Source of the DNA: CAZTDU01 sp050248795
GTDB lineage: Bacteria; Pseudomonadota; Gammaproteobacteria; Burkholderiales; SG8-39
Direction of reading: 5' to 3'
DNA length: 13,749 nucleotides
Assembly: GCA_050248795.1 (NCBI GenBank)
Contig: JBFWRS010000064.1
Span: forward strand, 1 to 13,749
Shown here: one piece after another, positions 8,501 through 13,749 of the stretch
Position numbering within the stretch: position 1 is the stretch's first letter
Layout of the letters: the number at the start of each line of letters is the position of its first letter
Program-made: the position numbers and the translations under genes
The notes under the pieces: generated by a model
Told to the model about the DNA's origin: nothing
Databases searched by the model: none
The model's input: only the letters and a program-made list of their open reading frames with translations

Positions 8501-8630
8501 CGCGCTGACGCTGCTGTTCGTGCCGGCGCTGTACGCCGCGTGGTTCAAAGTTCGGGAGACGAAGCCGGAGGGGGCTGCCCCCTCCGGCGCCTCCCCCCAG
8601 GGCGTCAACCCCCCGCCGGTTTCGGCCTGA
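5511..8630 (+). CDS. RND-family efflux permease
   Basis: A 1039-residue inner-membrane proton-driven exporter, normal length for the AcrB/HAE class. The first transmembrane helix is at about residues 18-37 (LTLFFLVAIAIAGVAAYFQL), followed by a large periplasmic porter domain with the conserved FWPGATAEQVDRQV segment. The second half repeats this plan. The proton-relay pair in helix 4 is intact (LGLLVDDAMIAVE, Asp405 and Asp406). At the place of the helix-10 lysine of AcrB (Lys940) there is Arg928 in GMIMRNTVILVDQ, a variant I believe recurs in this subfamily. The sequence resembles TriC-like multidrug permeases more than CusA-like metal pumps, but substrate cannot be assigned. It is co-transcribed with the adaptor; no TolC-like gene follows, so the outer-membrane partner is encoded elsewhere. 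Its last codons contain a 25-base palindrome and overlap the convergent mog gene by 26 bases. Confidence 0.96.
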   Translation: MTADRFNLSAAAIRQRELTLFFLVAIAIAGVAAYFQLGQREDPDFVFRAIVIRTFWPGATAEQVDRQVTDRLEKKLQETPYYKSTRSYSKPGESMIILELLDSSPPREVTGIWLQVRKKLGDIRHTLPPEALGPFVNDEFGDVFGSIYAFTADGFTLSELRDYVERARQEVLRLPDVSKAELVGVQDDRIFVEISPQRLAALGIDPQSIAQALAAQNAIVDPGAVQTQDNAVALRVTGQLDSVQAVSDLALRANGRTFRLGDIARVVRGYADPPVTLVRFGGRESIALAVSMVRDGDVLKLGENLKRTMARLKGEFPAGIEFVQVSDQPAIVKDSVGEFMRVLLEAVAIVLAVSFVSLGLRTGLVVALTIPLVLAATFLAMRYFGIDLHRISTGALIIALGLLVDDAMIAVEMMARKLEEGYDRLRAASFAYASTAFPMLTGTLITVAGFLPIATAKSSTGEYTYAIFAVTTMALVISWFAAVIATPYLGALLLKERKAGAEGTHEVFDTPFYRRLRGTIDWCISYRWTVIALTVVTFLLGVAGMGATEKQFFPSSNRAELMVELWLPEGASIRASEREARRVEELLRGDKDVTSTISYVGNGSPRFFLSLEQHLYRTNFAQLIVLTRDVAARERVLARLRTAFQEDFPGVRGRVNRVPLGPPVNYPIQFRVIGEDIATLKTIADRVAGKVRAHPSTMDVNLDWGDKVLALRVDVDQDRARALGASSQGIARAVAATVQGVPIGQYREADRLIDVQLRAPAAERASLEALNELPVSLAGGRSVPLAQLARVGEVLEEPILWRRSRELALTVRADILDSVQAPDVTMEIQPTLADIAAGLPPGYRIEAGGAYEENTKAQASIAAGMPMLLVLVLALLMIQLRSFSRSFMVLLTAPLGIVGVALALLVFRQPFGFVAMLGTIALAGMIMRNTVILVDQIEQDIAAGNPEWAAIREATVRRFRPIVLTAAAAVFAMIPLARSVLWGPMAYAIMGGLIVATALTLLFVPALYAAWFKVRETKPEGAAPSGASPQGVNPPPVSA
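8564..8588. repeat. Perfect GC palindrome at the convergent RND/mog gene ends
   Basis: GCCGGAGGGGG (8564-8574) and its exact complement (8578-8588) flank a CTG centre; only the middle base is unpaired. It lies inside the last 25 codons of the permease gene, giving the Gly/Ala/Pro-rich tail KPEGAAPSGAS, and starts 17 bases beyond the mog stop on the other strand. No T-run follows in either direction. It may act as a bidirectional transcript-end hairpin or be a dispersed REP-like element that extended the permease C-terminus. Confidence 0.6.
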
Positions 8631-9168
8631 TCGCGGACTTGGGACGGAACGCCTTCACCAGCGCTTCGTCGGTCTCGATGTACGGGCCGCCGATCAGGTC
8701 CACGCAGTAGGGCACGGCGGCAAAGACGCCGTCCAGCGTCTCCTTGATCGCCTTGGGCTGCCCGGGCAGGTTGATGATCAGGCAGCGGCCCCGCGTCACC
8801 GCGACCTGGCGCGACAGGATCGCGGTAGGCACGTACTTCAGGCTGACTGCGCGCATCTGCTCGCCGAATCCCGGCAGCACCTTGTCCGCGACCGCCAGCG
8901 TTGCCTCGGGCGTGACGTCCCGCGGCGCCGGGCCGGTGCCGCCGGTGGTCAGCACCAGGTGGCAGCCAGCCACGTCGGCAAGGTCCCTCAGCGTCAGCTC
9001 GATCGTCGGCTGTTCGTCTGCGATGAGGCGGGTCTCGAAGTGCAGGGCGGGCGAGCGCACCACGCTGGCCAGCCAGTCCTTCAGCGCGGGAATGCCCTCG
9101 TCCTTGTAGACGCCGGCGCTGGCGCGGTCGCTCACCGACACCAGGCCGACTACCAGTTGTTCCGTCAT
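8605..9168 (-). CDS. mog: Molybdopterin adenylyltransferase
   Basis: Activates molybdopterin by adenylation (MPT plus ATP to MPT-AMP) before MoeA inserts molybdate, a late step of molybdenum-cofactor synthesis in the cytoplasm. The 187-residue protein aligns by eye with E. coli Mog along its length: GLVSVSDRASAGVYKDEGIPAL at the N-terminus, the nucleotide/MPT-binding TTGGTGPAPRDVTPEAT loop (residues 74-90, including Asp84), PGFGEQMR, PTAILSRQV, the INLPGQPKAIKETL motif (132-145) and VPYCVDLIGGPYIET. It lacks a short insertion present before the VPYC motif in the E. coli protein. It is the last gene of darP - DUF3237 - mog: its ATG directly follows the DUF3237 stop with no gap. The gene end overlaps the convergent RND permease by 26 bases. 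Other Mo-cofactor genes are not in the window. Confidence 0.96.
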   Translation of the reverse strand: MTEQLVVGLVSVSDRASAGVYKDEGIPALKDWLASVVRSPALHFETRLIADEQPTIELTLRDLADVAGCHLVLTTGGTGPAPRDVTPEATLAVADKVLPGFGEQMRAVSLKYVPTAILSRQVAVTRGRCLIINLPGQPKAIKETLDGVFAAVPYCVDLIGGPYIETDEALVKAFRPKSAIRPKPAGG

Positions 9169-9621
9169 CTATCTGACCTCGTAGAAATCGAGCTCCACGC
9201 CGGCAGGGCGGCGCGCGCCGCTGCCCACGCAGATGATGCGGTTCAGCCATGCGTAGCGCGCGGCCGAGGTTTTGAACAGCGGCGTGGTGCGCATGTAGTA
9301 CAGGGCGGGATCGACATCCTCGCCGCGCATCAGGCGCTCGAGTACGTCGGGCGGCGCATGGCGGTAGCCGATGTTGCGCACGTAGATCAGCGCGCCATCT
9401 GTGGTTTCGAGTGTATAGCGTGCCTCGAGGAACGCCACGCGGTCGGCGCGGATTACCTGCCAGTCGGCGCCGCCCGGCAGCACGCGGCCGGAGAGCCGGC
9501 TGCCGCTGAACGTGCCGCCGGTGATGTCGATGATGCGCCGATGTCCTGCCGGCGTATCGCCGAGGTCGCGGATCGGCGCCAGCGTGATCCGGGCGCTGAA
9601 CAGGGGTTCGAGCTGCAGCAT
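9169..9621 (-). CDS. DUF3237 (UPF0311) family protein
   Basis: A 150-residue cytoplasmic protein of the DUF3237 beta-barrel family, which has no firmly established function. Family hallmarks visible are LEPLFSARITLAPI at the N-terminus, AGHRRIIDITGGTFSGSRLSGRVLPGGADWQ (about residues 25-55), LEARYTLETTDGALIYVRNIGYRH (65-88) and YYMRTTPLFKTSAARYAWLNRIICVG (107-132). Length is normal for the family. The start has a good Shine-Dalgarno, GAGGAG, 6 bases upstream on the minus strand. It sits 10 bases after darP and abuts mog, so it is almost certainly co-transcribed with both; in some organisms members occur near aromatic-compound genes, but nothing here supports that role. Confidence 0.93.
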   Translation of the reverse strand: MLQLEPLFSARITLAPIRDLGDTPAGHRRIIDITGGTFSGSRLSGRVLPGGADWQVIRADRVAFLEARYTLETTDGALIYVRNIGYRHAPPDVLERLMRGEDVDPALYYMRTTPLFKTSAARYAWLNRIICVGSGARRPAGVELDFYEVR

Positions 9622-9631
9622 CGTCGTCTCC

Positions 9632-10108
9632 TCAGCGCGCGCCGCGCAGCAGGCGGAAAAGCTCGCGCTGCGCGCGCGGCGGTTTCGCCTCGGCGATTTC
9701 GCGGCGCGCGTTGCGTATCAGCGTGCGCAGTTCCTGGATGTCCGAACCCGGGTTCGCACTGGCGTATTCGGTGAGGGCCGCGTCGTCCTCGATCAGGCGC
9801 GAACGCCAGCGTTCGAGCTGCTGCTGGCGCGCCCGCGTCTGCGCCGAATGGCCTTCGAGCTCGGCCAGCGCCGCGCGGATGGGTTCGGCGTCGATCTCGC
9901 GCATCAGGCGGCCGATGTACTGCACCTGCCGCCGGAGTCCCTCGCGGCTGCTGATCCGCCGCGCCTCGCGTACCGCGTCGGCAAGCTCGTCGGGCATCGG
10001 CACGCTGGCGAGCTTTCCCTCCGGCAGCTTCACCAGCGTCGCGCCGAGCGCCTGCAGCTCGAGCATGCGCTGCTTGGTCTTCGTCCTGCTGGGGATTTCC
10101 GCTTCCAT
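9632..10108 (-). CDS. darP: Dual-action ribosomal maturation protein DarP (YjgA, DUF615)
   Basis: DarP/YjgA associates with late precursors of the 50S ribosomal subunit and assists maturation of the peptidyl-transferase centre. The 158-residue protein is shorter than the E. coli one (about 183) because it lacks the acidic N-terminal tail, starting directly at SRTKTKQRMLELQALGATLVKLP. Family segments are then clear: REGLRRQVQYIGRLMREIDAEPIRAAL (residues 56-82), ERWRSRLIEDDAAL and the signature DIQELRTLIRNARRE near the C-terminus, followed by a basic tail. It heads a minus-strand operon with DUF3237 and mog. Divergence from pmbA across only 22 bases repeats the yjgA-pmbA arrangement known in E. 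coli. No Shine-Dalgarno is visible before the start. Confidence 0.94.
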   Translation of the reverse strand: MEAEIPSRTKTKQRMLELQALGATLVKLPEGKLASVPMPDELADAVREARRISSREGLRRQVQYIGRLMREIDAEPIRAALAELEGHSAQTRARQQQLERWRSRLIEDDAALTEYASANPGSDIQELRTLIRNARREIAEAKPPRAQRELFRLLRGAR

Positions 10109-10130
10109 GCCGCTGTATCATAGCGCGCCC
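10109..10130. promoter_or_regulatory. Very short divergent darP/pmbA control region
   Basis: Only 22 bases separate two divergent start codons. TATCAT (10116-10121, plus strand) and TATGAT (10122-10117, minus strand) overlap and each resembles a -10 element, but no convincing -35 hexamer was found for either, and both would give leaderless or nearly leaderless messages. No Shine-Dalgarno fits in the gap. The promoters may instead lie inside the neighbouring coding regions. Confidence 0.35.
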
Positions 10131-11486
10131 ATGCCTCAGGCTTCCCGCTTCACCTACACCCTGGACCAGCTTCGCGACTTCGCGGCGAGCGTCATCTCCG
10201 CCGCCAGGCGCAGCGGCGCGACCGCGTGCGAATGCGACGTCTCCGAGGGCCATGGACTGTCGGTGACCGTGCGCAAAGGGGCGGTGGACACGATCGAGAA
10301 CAACCGCGACAAGGGCATCGGCGTCACCGCGTACCTGGGCGAGCGGCCAGCGGCGCGGCGCGGCCATGCCAGCACGTCGGATTTCAGCCAGCGCGCGATC
10401 GAGCAGACGGTGGAGGCAGCGCTCGCGATCGCGCGCCATACCGCGGTGGACGACTGTGCCGGCCTGCCCGAAGCGGAAGAGCTGGCGACCGAGCTTCCCG
10501 ACCTGGACCTTTACCACCCGTGGGACATCGGCGCCGAGGAGGCGATCGCGCTGGCGCGGCGCGCCGAACGCGCGGCGTTCGCGCTGTCGCCGCTGTTGAC
10601 GAACTCCGAGGGCGCGAGCGTGTCCGCGCAGCACAGCCAGTTCGTGTTCGCCAACAGTCAGGGCTTCATGGGCGGGTTCCCCAGCTCGCGGCATTCGATG
10701 ACCTGCACCATGATCGCCGAGAGAAGCGGGCTGATGCAGCGCGACGACTGGTACAGCGCCTCGCGGCTGCCCGAGGGGCTCGCCAACCCGGAGGCGCTGG
10801 GGCGCTATGCGGGCGAGCGCGCGCTGGCGCGCCTCGGCGCGCGCAAGCTCCCCACCTGCCAGGCGCCGGTGCTGTTCGAGGCGCCGCTTGCCACGATGCT
10901 GGTCGGCAGTTTCGTCTCCGCGATCAGTGGCGGCAACCTCTATCGCAGGAGCACCTTCCTGCTCGACAGCCTGGGCAGGCAGGTGTTCTCGCCGAACGTG
11001 CACATCGACGAACTGCCGCACGAGAAGCGCGGCCTTGCCAGCTCGCCCTTCGACGAGGAGGGCGTTGCCACGCGGCCGCGCGCCATCGTCAGCGGCGGCG
11101 TGCTCGAAGGCTATTTCCTCGGCAGCTACTCGGCCCGCAAGCTGGGCATGCGCTCCACCGGCAGCGCGGGCGGCGCGCACAACCTGGTGGTGCGCGCGGA
11201 CGGCCCGGACTTCCGCGGCATGCTGCGCAAGCTGCACCGCGGCCTGCTGGTCACCGAGCTGCTCGGCCATGGCATCAACCTCATCACCGGCGACTATTCC
11301 CGCGGCGCTGCCGGGTACTGGGTCGAGAACGGCGAGATCGCCTACCCGGTGGAGGAAATCACCATCGCCGGCAACCTGCGCGACATGTTCCGGGGCGTGG
11401 TGGCCGTGGGCTCGGATGCCATCGTGCGCGGCTCGCGCACCAGCGGTTCAATCCTCATCGACAACATGACCATCGCCGGAGACTGA
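10131..11486 (+). CDS. pmbA: Metalloprotease subunit PmbA/TldE
   Basis: The 451-residue partner of TldD. In E. coli the TldD/TldE heterodimer is a peptidase that matures microcin B17 and degrades the CcdA antitoxin; TldE itself lacks the zinc HExxxH motif, and none is seen here. Family features include the N-terminal ECDVSEGHGLSVTVRKGAVDTIENNRDKGIGVTAYLG-type region (split across residues 36-72), NSQGFMGGFPSSRHSMTC around 178-195, the VLFEAPLATMLVGSFVSAISGG segment, the RGLASSPFDEEGVAT loop and the C-terminal ITGDYSRGAAGYWVENGEIAYPVEEITIAGNL block. Length is typical (about 450). The ATG at 10131 is preferred over upstream in-frame starts, which would run through darP. The gene is followed after one base by an exported methyltransferase-like gene. 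tldD is not in the window. Confidence 0.96.
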   Translation: MPQASRFTYTLDQLRDFAASVISAARRSGATACECDVSEGHGLSVTVRKGAVDTIENNRDKGIGVTAYLGERPAARRGHASTSDFSQRAIEQTVEAALAIARHTAVDDCAGLPEAEELATELPDLDLYHPWDIGAEEAIALARRAERAAFALSPLLTNSEGASVSAQHSQFVFANSQGFMGGFPSSRHSMTCTMIAERSGLMQRDDWYSASRLPEGLANPEALGRYAGERALARLGARKLPTCQAPVLFEAPLATMLVGSFVSAISGGNLYRRSTFLLDSLGRQVFSPNVHIDELPHEKRGLASSPFDEEGVATRPRAIVSGGVLEGYFLGSYSARKLGMRSTGSAGGAHNLVVRADGPDFRGMLRKLHRGLLVTELLGHGINLITGDYSRGAAGYWVENGEIAYPVEEITIAGNLRDMFRGVVAVGSDAIVRGSRTSGSILIDNMTIAGD

Positions 11487-11487
11487 A

Positions 11488-12042
11488 ATGGGCCCTGCCT
11501 TGAATGCCATCCGCTGTTTCTTCCTTGCCGCAATCCTCGCTGCCGGCGCCGCGTTCGCGCAGACCAGGCCCGCGGAGCGCACCCCCGACGTGATCTTCGT
11601 GCCCACCCCGCAGGAAGTGGTCGAGGACATGCTGCGCCTCGCAAACGTGAAGAAAGGCGACATCCTGTACGACCTCGGATCGGGCGACGGCCGCATCGCC
11701 ATCACCGCGGCTCGGCTCTACGGCGTCAAGGCGGTCGGCATCGACATCGACCCGGCGCGCATCAGGGAAGCCAATGAGAACGCGAAGAAAGCGGGGGTGC
11801 AGAAGCTGGTGCAGTTCCGCCAGGCCGACCTTTTCGAGTCGGACTTCCGCGAGGCGACGGTGGTGACGCTGTACCTGCTGCCGGACCTGAACGTCAAGCT
11901 GCGGCCCAAGCTGTGGGCGGAACTCAAGCCCGGCGCGCGCGTGGTGTCGCACCAGTTCGAGATGGGCGACTGGAAACCCGAGAAGAAGCTCGAGTCCGGC
12001 ACGCGGACGATCTACTTCTGGACCATCCCGCCGAAGAAGTAG
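11488..12042 (+). CDS. Class I SAM-dependent methyltransferase with N-terminal export signal
   Basis: A 184-residue protein with an intact Rossmann-type methyltransferase core: motif I DLGSGDG (residues 62-68) preceded by GDILY, the acidic end of strand 2 (GIDID, 84-88) and FRQADLFESDF (about 108-120). The N-terminus (RCFFLAAILAAGAAFA, then Gln25) looks like a Sec signal peptide with an AFA cleavage site after Ala24, which would place the enzyme outside the cytoplasm, where SAM is not known to be available. The PTPQEVVEDMLRLANVKKGD lead-in recalls bacterial relatives of the FAM173/ATPSCKMT lysine methyltransferases, which are membrane-anchored; that parallel is from memory and tentative. It begins one base after the pmbA stop, with GGAGA 5 bases upstream of ATG, so it is co-transcribed with pmbA. 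Substrate unknown. Confidence 0.85.
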   Translation: MGPALNAIRCFFLAAILAAGAAFAQTRPAERTPDVIFVPTPQEVVEDMLRLANVKKGDILYDLGSGDGRIAITAARLYGVKAVGIDIDPARIREANENAKKAGVQKLVQFRQADLFESDFREATVVTLYLLPDLNVKLRPKLWAELKPGARVVSHQFEMGDWKPEKKLESGTRTIYFWTIPPKK

Positions 12043-12064
12043 CAGGTGGCGATTGCCGGCTGGC

Positions 12065-12685
12065 TCAGGTGAAATCCAGCCGGGTGTCGAGCAGCACGCC
12101 GTAGATCCCCACGGACGCGCCTCCCGCAAGGCTGAGCGCGGGCAGCGGCTGCGCGTCCAGCTCGAGGTTCGCCACCTGCAGCACGCCCATCATGGTGTCC
12201 GAGAGCACGAACTCGCCGGCGCGGGCGCGATGCACCAGCCGGTTCGCCAGGTTCACCGCGTCGCCCAGCGCGACGAAGCGCGCGTGGCCGAGCGGCCCGG
12301 TACTGCCGTAGACGACGTTTCCGAGGTGCAGGCCCATCGATATCGCGGCCGGCAGGCCGTACTCCTCCTGCCAGCGCTCCGCGGTCGGCGCGAACGCGTA
12401 GAGCAGCGATTGCGCCGCGGTGATGGCGCGCCGAACCAGATCCGCCGGCTTGCCGTGCCGGAAGGTCGCCATCAGCGCGTCGTTCTGCGTCGACAGGGTT
12501 TCGCCGCCGTTCGCGTCGACCACCTTCTGCGTCTGCGCGAAGAACTCGCCCGCGAGCGTGATCACGCGCTCGGGCTCGAGCATGTCCGCCATGCGCGTGA
12601 AGCCGCGCAGTCGCACGAAGAGGATCACCGCCTGCCGGCGCTCGGCCGCCACTTCCGCCACCTGCGCCGTTTCCGCTGCACCCAT
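12065..12685 (-). CDS. Class III adenylate/guanylate cyclase-like domain protein, probably degenerate
   Basis: A 206-residue protein consisting almost only of a class III cyclase homology domain, with no membrane or sensor domain. Key residues are partly kept: the first metal-binding Asp of the usual FADIRGFT motif is Arg25 (FVRLRGFT), the second metal Asp69 is present but in NDALMATF rather than GD, and the LGDAVNLANRL motif has Asp142, Asn145 and Arg149. Loss of one metal ligand suggests weak or no cyclase activity and a possible role as a binding or regulatory domain. The start at 12685 is chosen because AAAGGA lies 7 bases upstream; in-frame ATGs at 12703, 12721 and 12796 lack such a site. 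It is divergent from the ferritin-like gene with a 151-base gap and ends 22 bases from the convergent methyltransferase gene. Confidence 0.85.
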   Translation of the reverse strand: MGAAETAQVAEVAAERRQAVILFVRLRGFTRMADMLEPERVITLAGEFFAQTQKVVDANGGETLSTQNDALMATFRHGKPADLVRRAITAAQSLLYAFAPTAERWQEEYGLPAAISMGLHLGNVVYGSTGPLGHARFVALGDAVNLANRLVHRARAGEFVLSDTMMGVLQVANLELDAQPLPALSLAGGASVGIYGVLLDTRLDFT

Positions 12686-12745
12686 GTGCTCGTCCTTTGT
12701 CATGATTTGCAATGGTGCCATCGTATGCAGGCGGCACGGCGCGCG

Positions 12746-12765
12746 GGGAGGAACTAGTTCCTCCC
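12746..12765. promoter_or_regulatory. Perfect 20-bp palindrome in the cyclase/ferritin-like intergenic region
   Basis: GGGAGGAACTAGTTCCTCCC reads identically on both strands. Its centre is about 70 bases from the cyclase-like start (12685) and 81 bases from the ferritin-like start (12837), as expected for an operator shared by two divergent promoters. The sequence has no spacer, so it would also form a hairpin if transcribed, but with no T-run it is not a terminator. The binding protein is unknown. Confidence 0.65.
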
Positions 12766-12836
12766 GCCGGTCCGATTGCCGACGAACGGCCGCCATTTCA
12801 CGACGGGTGTACGATTCCGTCCCGGGAGGAAGGCGA

Positions 12837-13749
12837 ATGTCGCTGCACCGCTACACGCTGCCGGTCGAGGACACGCACTGGAAGGTCGAGGGCGGCACCG
12901 AGGTCGCATTCACCTGGGACTACGACGCGCGCTCGGAAGAGTTGCTCGCGCTCTATGCCAAGGGCAAGCAGGGGCAGTGGGATGCCGACACCCGCATCGA
13001 CTGGTCGCTCGACGTGGACCCGGACGATCCGATGCAGGTCGACGACGCCATGCTCCCGCTCCACGGCACGCCGCTGTGGGACCGCCTGTCCGGGCGGCAG
13101 AAGTCTGACATCCGCTATCACACCCAGGTGCACCAGCTGTCGCAGTTCCTGCACGGCGAGCAGGGGGCGCTGATCTGCACCGCGAAGATCGTCCAGGACG
13201 TCCCCTCCATCGAGGCCAAGTTCTACGCCGCGACGCAGGTGATGGACGAGGCGCGGCACGTCGAGGCATTCCGGCGCCTGCTGCACGAAAAGTTCCGCTT
13301 CGTCTACCCGATCACGCGGCCGCTCGCGCAGCTGATCGAGCAGGGCCTGACCGACCGTCGCTGGGACTTCACCTACCTCGCGATGCAGGTGCTGATCGAG
13401 GGCCTGGCGCTGGCGGCGTTCCAGCGCAACCGCGATTACGCCAAGAACGCGCTGTGCGCGGCGGTGAACGCCTACGTCATGCAGGACGAGGCGCGCCACG
13501 TCGCCTTCGGACGCCTCGCGCTGCGCGACTACTACCCGCAGCTCACCGACGCGGAGCGCCGCGAGCGCGAGGAGTTCGTCATCGCCGGGCTGTACCTGAT
13601 GCGCGACCGCTTCGACATGGCCGAGATGTGGGAGCGCGTCGGCATCGACCCCGGCGACGCCAGGGGCGCCATCGACGGCACCAGCGGCCAGGTGCGGTTC
13701 AGGAAGCGCCTGTTTTCGCGCATCGTTCCGACCGTGCGCGACATCGGCC
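12837..13749 (+). CDS. Ferritin-like diiron protein, 3' end outside the window
   Basis: The first 304 residues of a soluble protein without signal peptide. It carries a complete set of six candidate iron ligands in ferritin-like order: Glu108 (HGEQGA), Glu138 and His141 (DEARH), Glu188 (LIEGLALAAF), Glu218 and His221 (QDEARH). The Glu-to-ExxH distance is exactly 30 residues in both halves, the pseudo-symmetric pattern of diiron oxygenases, ribonucleotide-reductase R2 and related ferritin-like proteins. A dinuclear iron or Mn/Fe site with oxidase, oxygenase or desaturase chemistry is inferred; the substrate cannot be told. The roughly 90 residues before the helical core are rich in Asp and Trp and unassigned. 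GGGAGGA (12824-12830) 6 bases upstream supports the ATG. It is divergent from the cyclase-like gene across a region containing a 20-bp palindrome. The reading frame is open to the window edge. Confidence 0.88.
   Translation, partial: MSLHRYTLPVEDTHWKVEGGTEVAFTWDYDARSEELLALYAKGKQGQWDADTRIDWSLDVDPDDPMQVDDAMLPLHGTPLWDRLSGRQKSDIRYHTQVHQLSQFLHGEQGALICTAKIVQDVPSIEAKFYAATQVMDEARHVEAFRRLLHEKFRFVYPITRPLAQLIEQGLTDRRWDFTYLAMQVLIEGLALAAFQRNRDYAKNALCAAVNAYVMQDEARHVAFGRLALRDYYPQLTDAERREREEFVIAGLYLMRDRFDMAEMWERVGIDPGDARGAIDGTSGQVRFRKRLFSRIVPTVRDIG

Noticed and set aside
12686..12796. Longer N-terminus for the cyclase-like protein (starts at 12703, 12721 or 12796)
   Set aside because: None has a Shine-Dalgarno, the 12796 start would run through the palindrome, and the added residues are not part of the cyclase domain.

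Overview
The window is about 13.7 kb of very GC-rich, densely packed bacterial chromosome. The gene families and pairings (GlrR-type sigma-54 activator, E. coli-like ThyA and Mog, a divergent darP/pmbA pair, an RND efflux operon, a PilZ protein) point to a proteobacterium, most likely a betaproteobacterium. That placement is inferred from protein similarity and GC content only. No tRNA, rRNA, CRISPR array, insertion sequence or prophage gene was seen, so this looks like core chromosome rather than a mobile island.

Layout. Bases 1-686 hold the 3' part of a GlrR/QseF-like sigma-54 activator. It is followed by an intergenic region with a near-perfect sigma-54 promoter (860-875), an upstream dyad (766-783), a small three-helix membrane protein of unknown function (906-1229) and a Rho-independent terminator (1253-1290). 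Together these form a compact unit that the activator next door could control. Then comes thyA (minus strand, 1291-2109), divergent from a 507-residue protein with a C-terminal PilZ-like c-di-GMP-binding signature (2191-3714).

Bases 3731-8630 hold an efflux module: a TetR-type repressor, a lipoprotein membrane-fusion protein and an RND permease, tightly coupled (ATGA overlap, then a 7-base gap). A striking double operator lies at its head: two near-palindromic 19-bp sites that are exact inverted copies of each other, centred 31 bp apart, the second covering the repressor's start codon. No outer-membrane channel gene is present.

Convergent with this operon, and overlapping its last 26 bases, is a minus-strand operon darP - DUF3237 - mog (10108 down to 8605). 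darP is divergent from pmbA/tldE (10131-11486), with only 22 bases between them. pmbA is followed after one base by a class I methyltransferase gene that carries an N-terminal export signal (11488-12042). The right end has a single-domain class III nucleotide-cyclase homologue with one metal-binding Asp replaced by Arg (minus strand, 12065-12685), divergent from a ferritin-like diiron protein cut by the window edge (12837-13749). A perfect 20-bp palindrome sits between those two genes.

No wholly new multi-gene system is evident. The most interesting items are regulatory architectures (sigma-54 unit, double TetR operator, 20-bp palindrome) and odd proteins (degenerate cyclase, exported methyltransferase, orphan small membrane protein).
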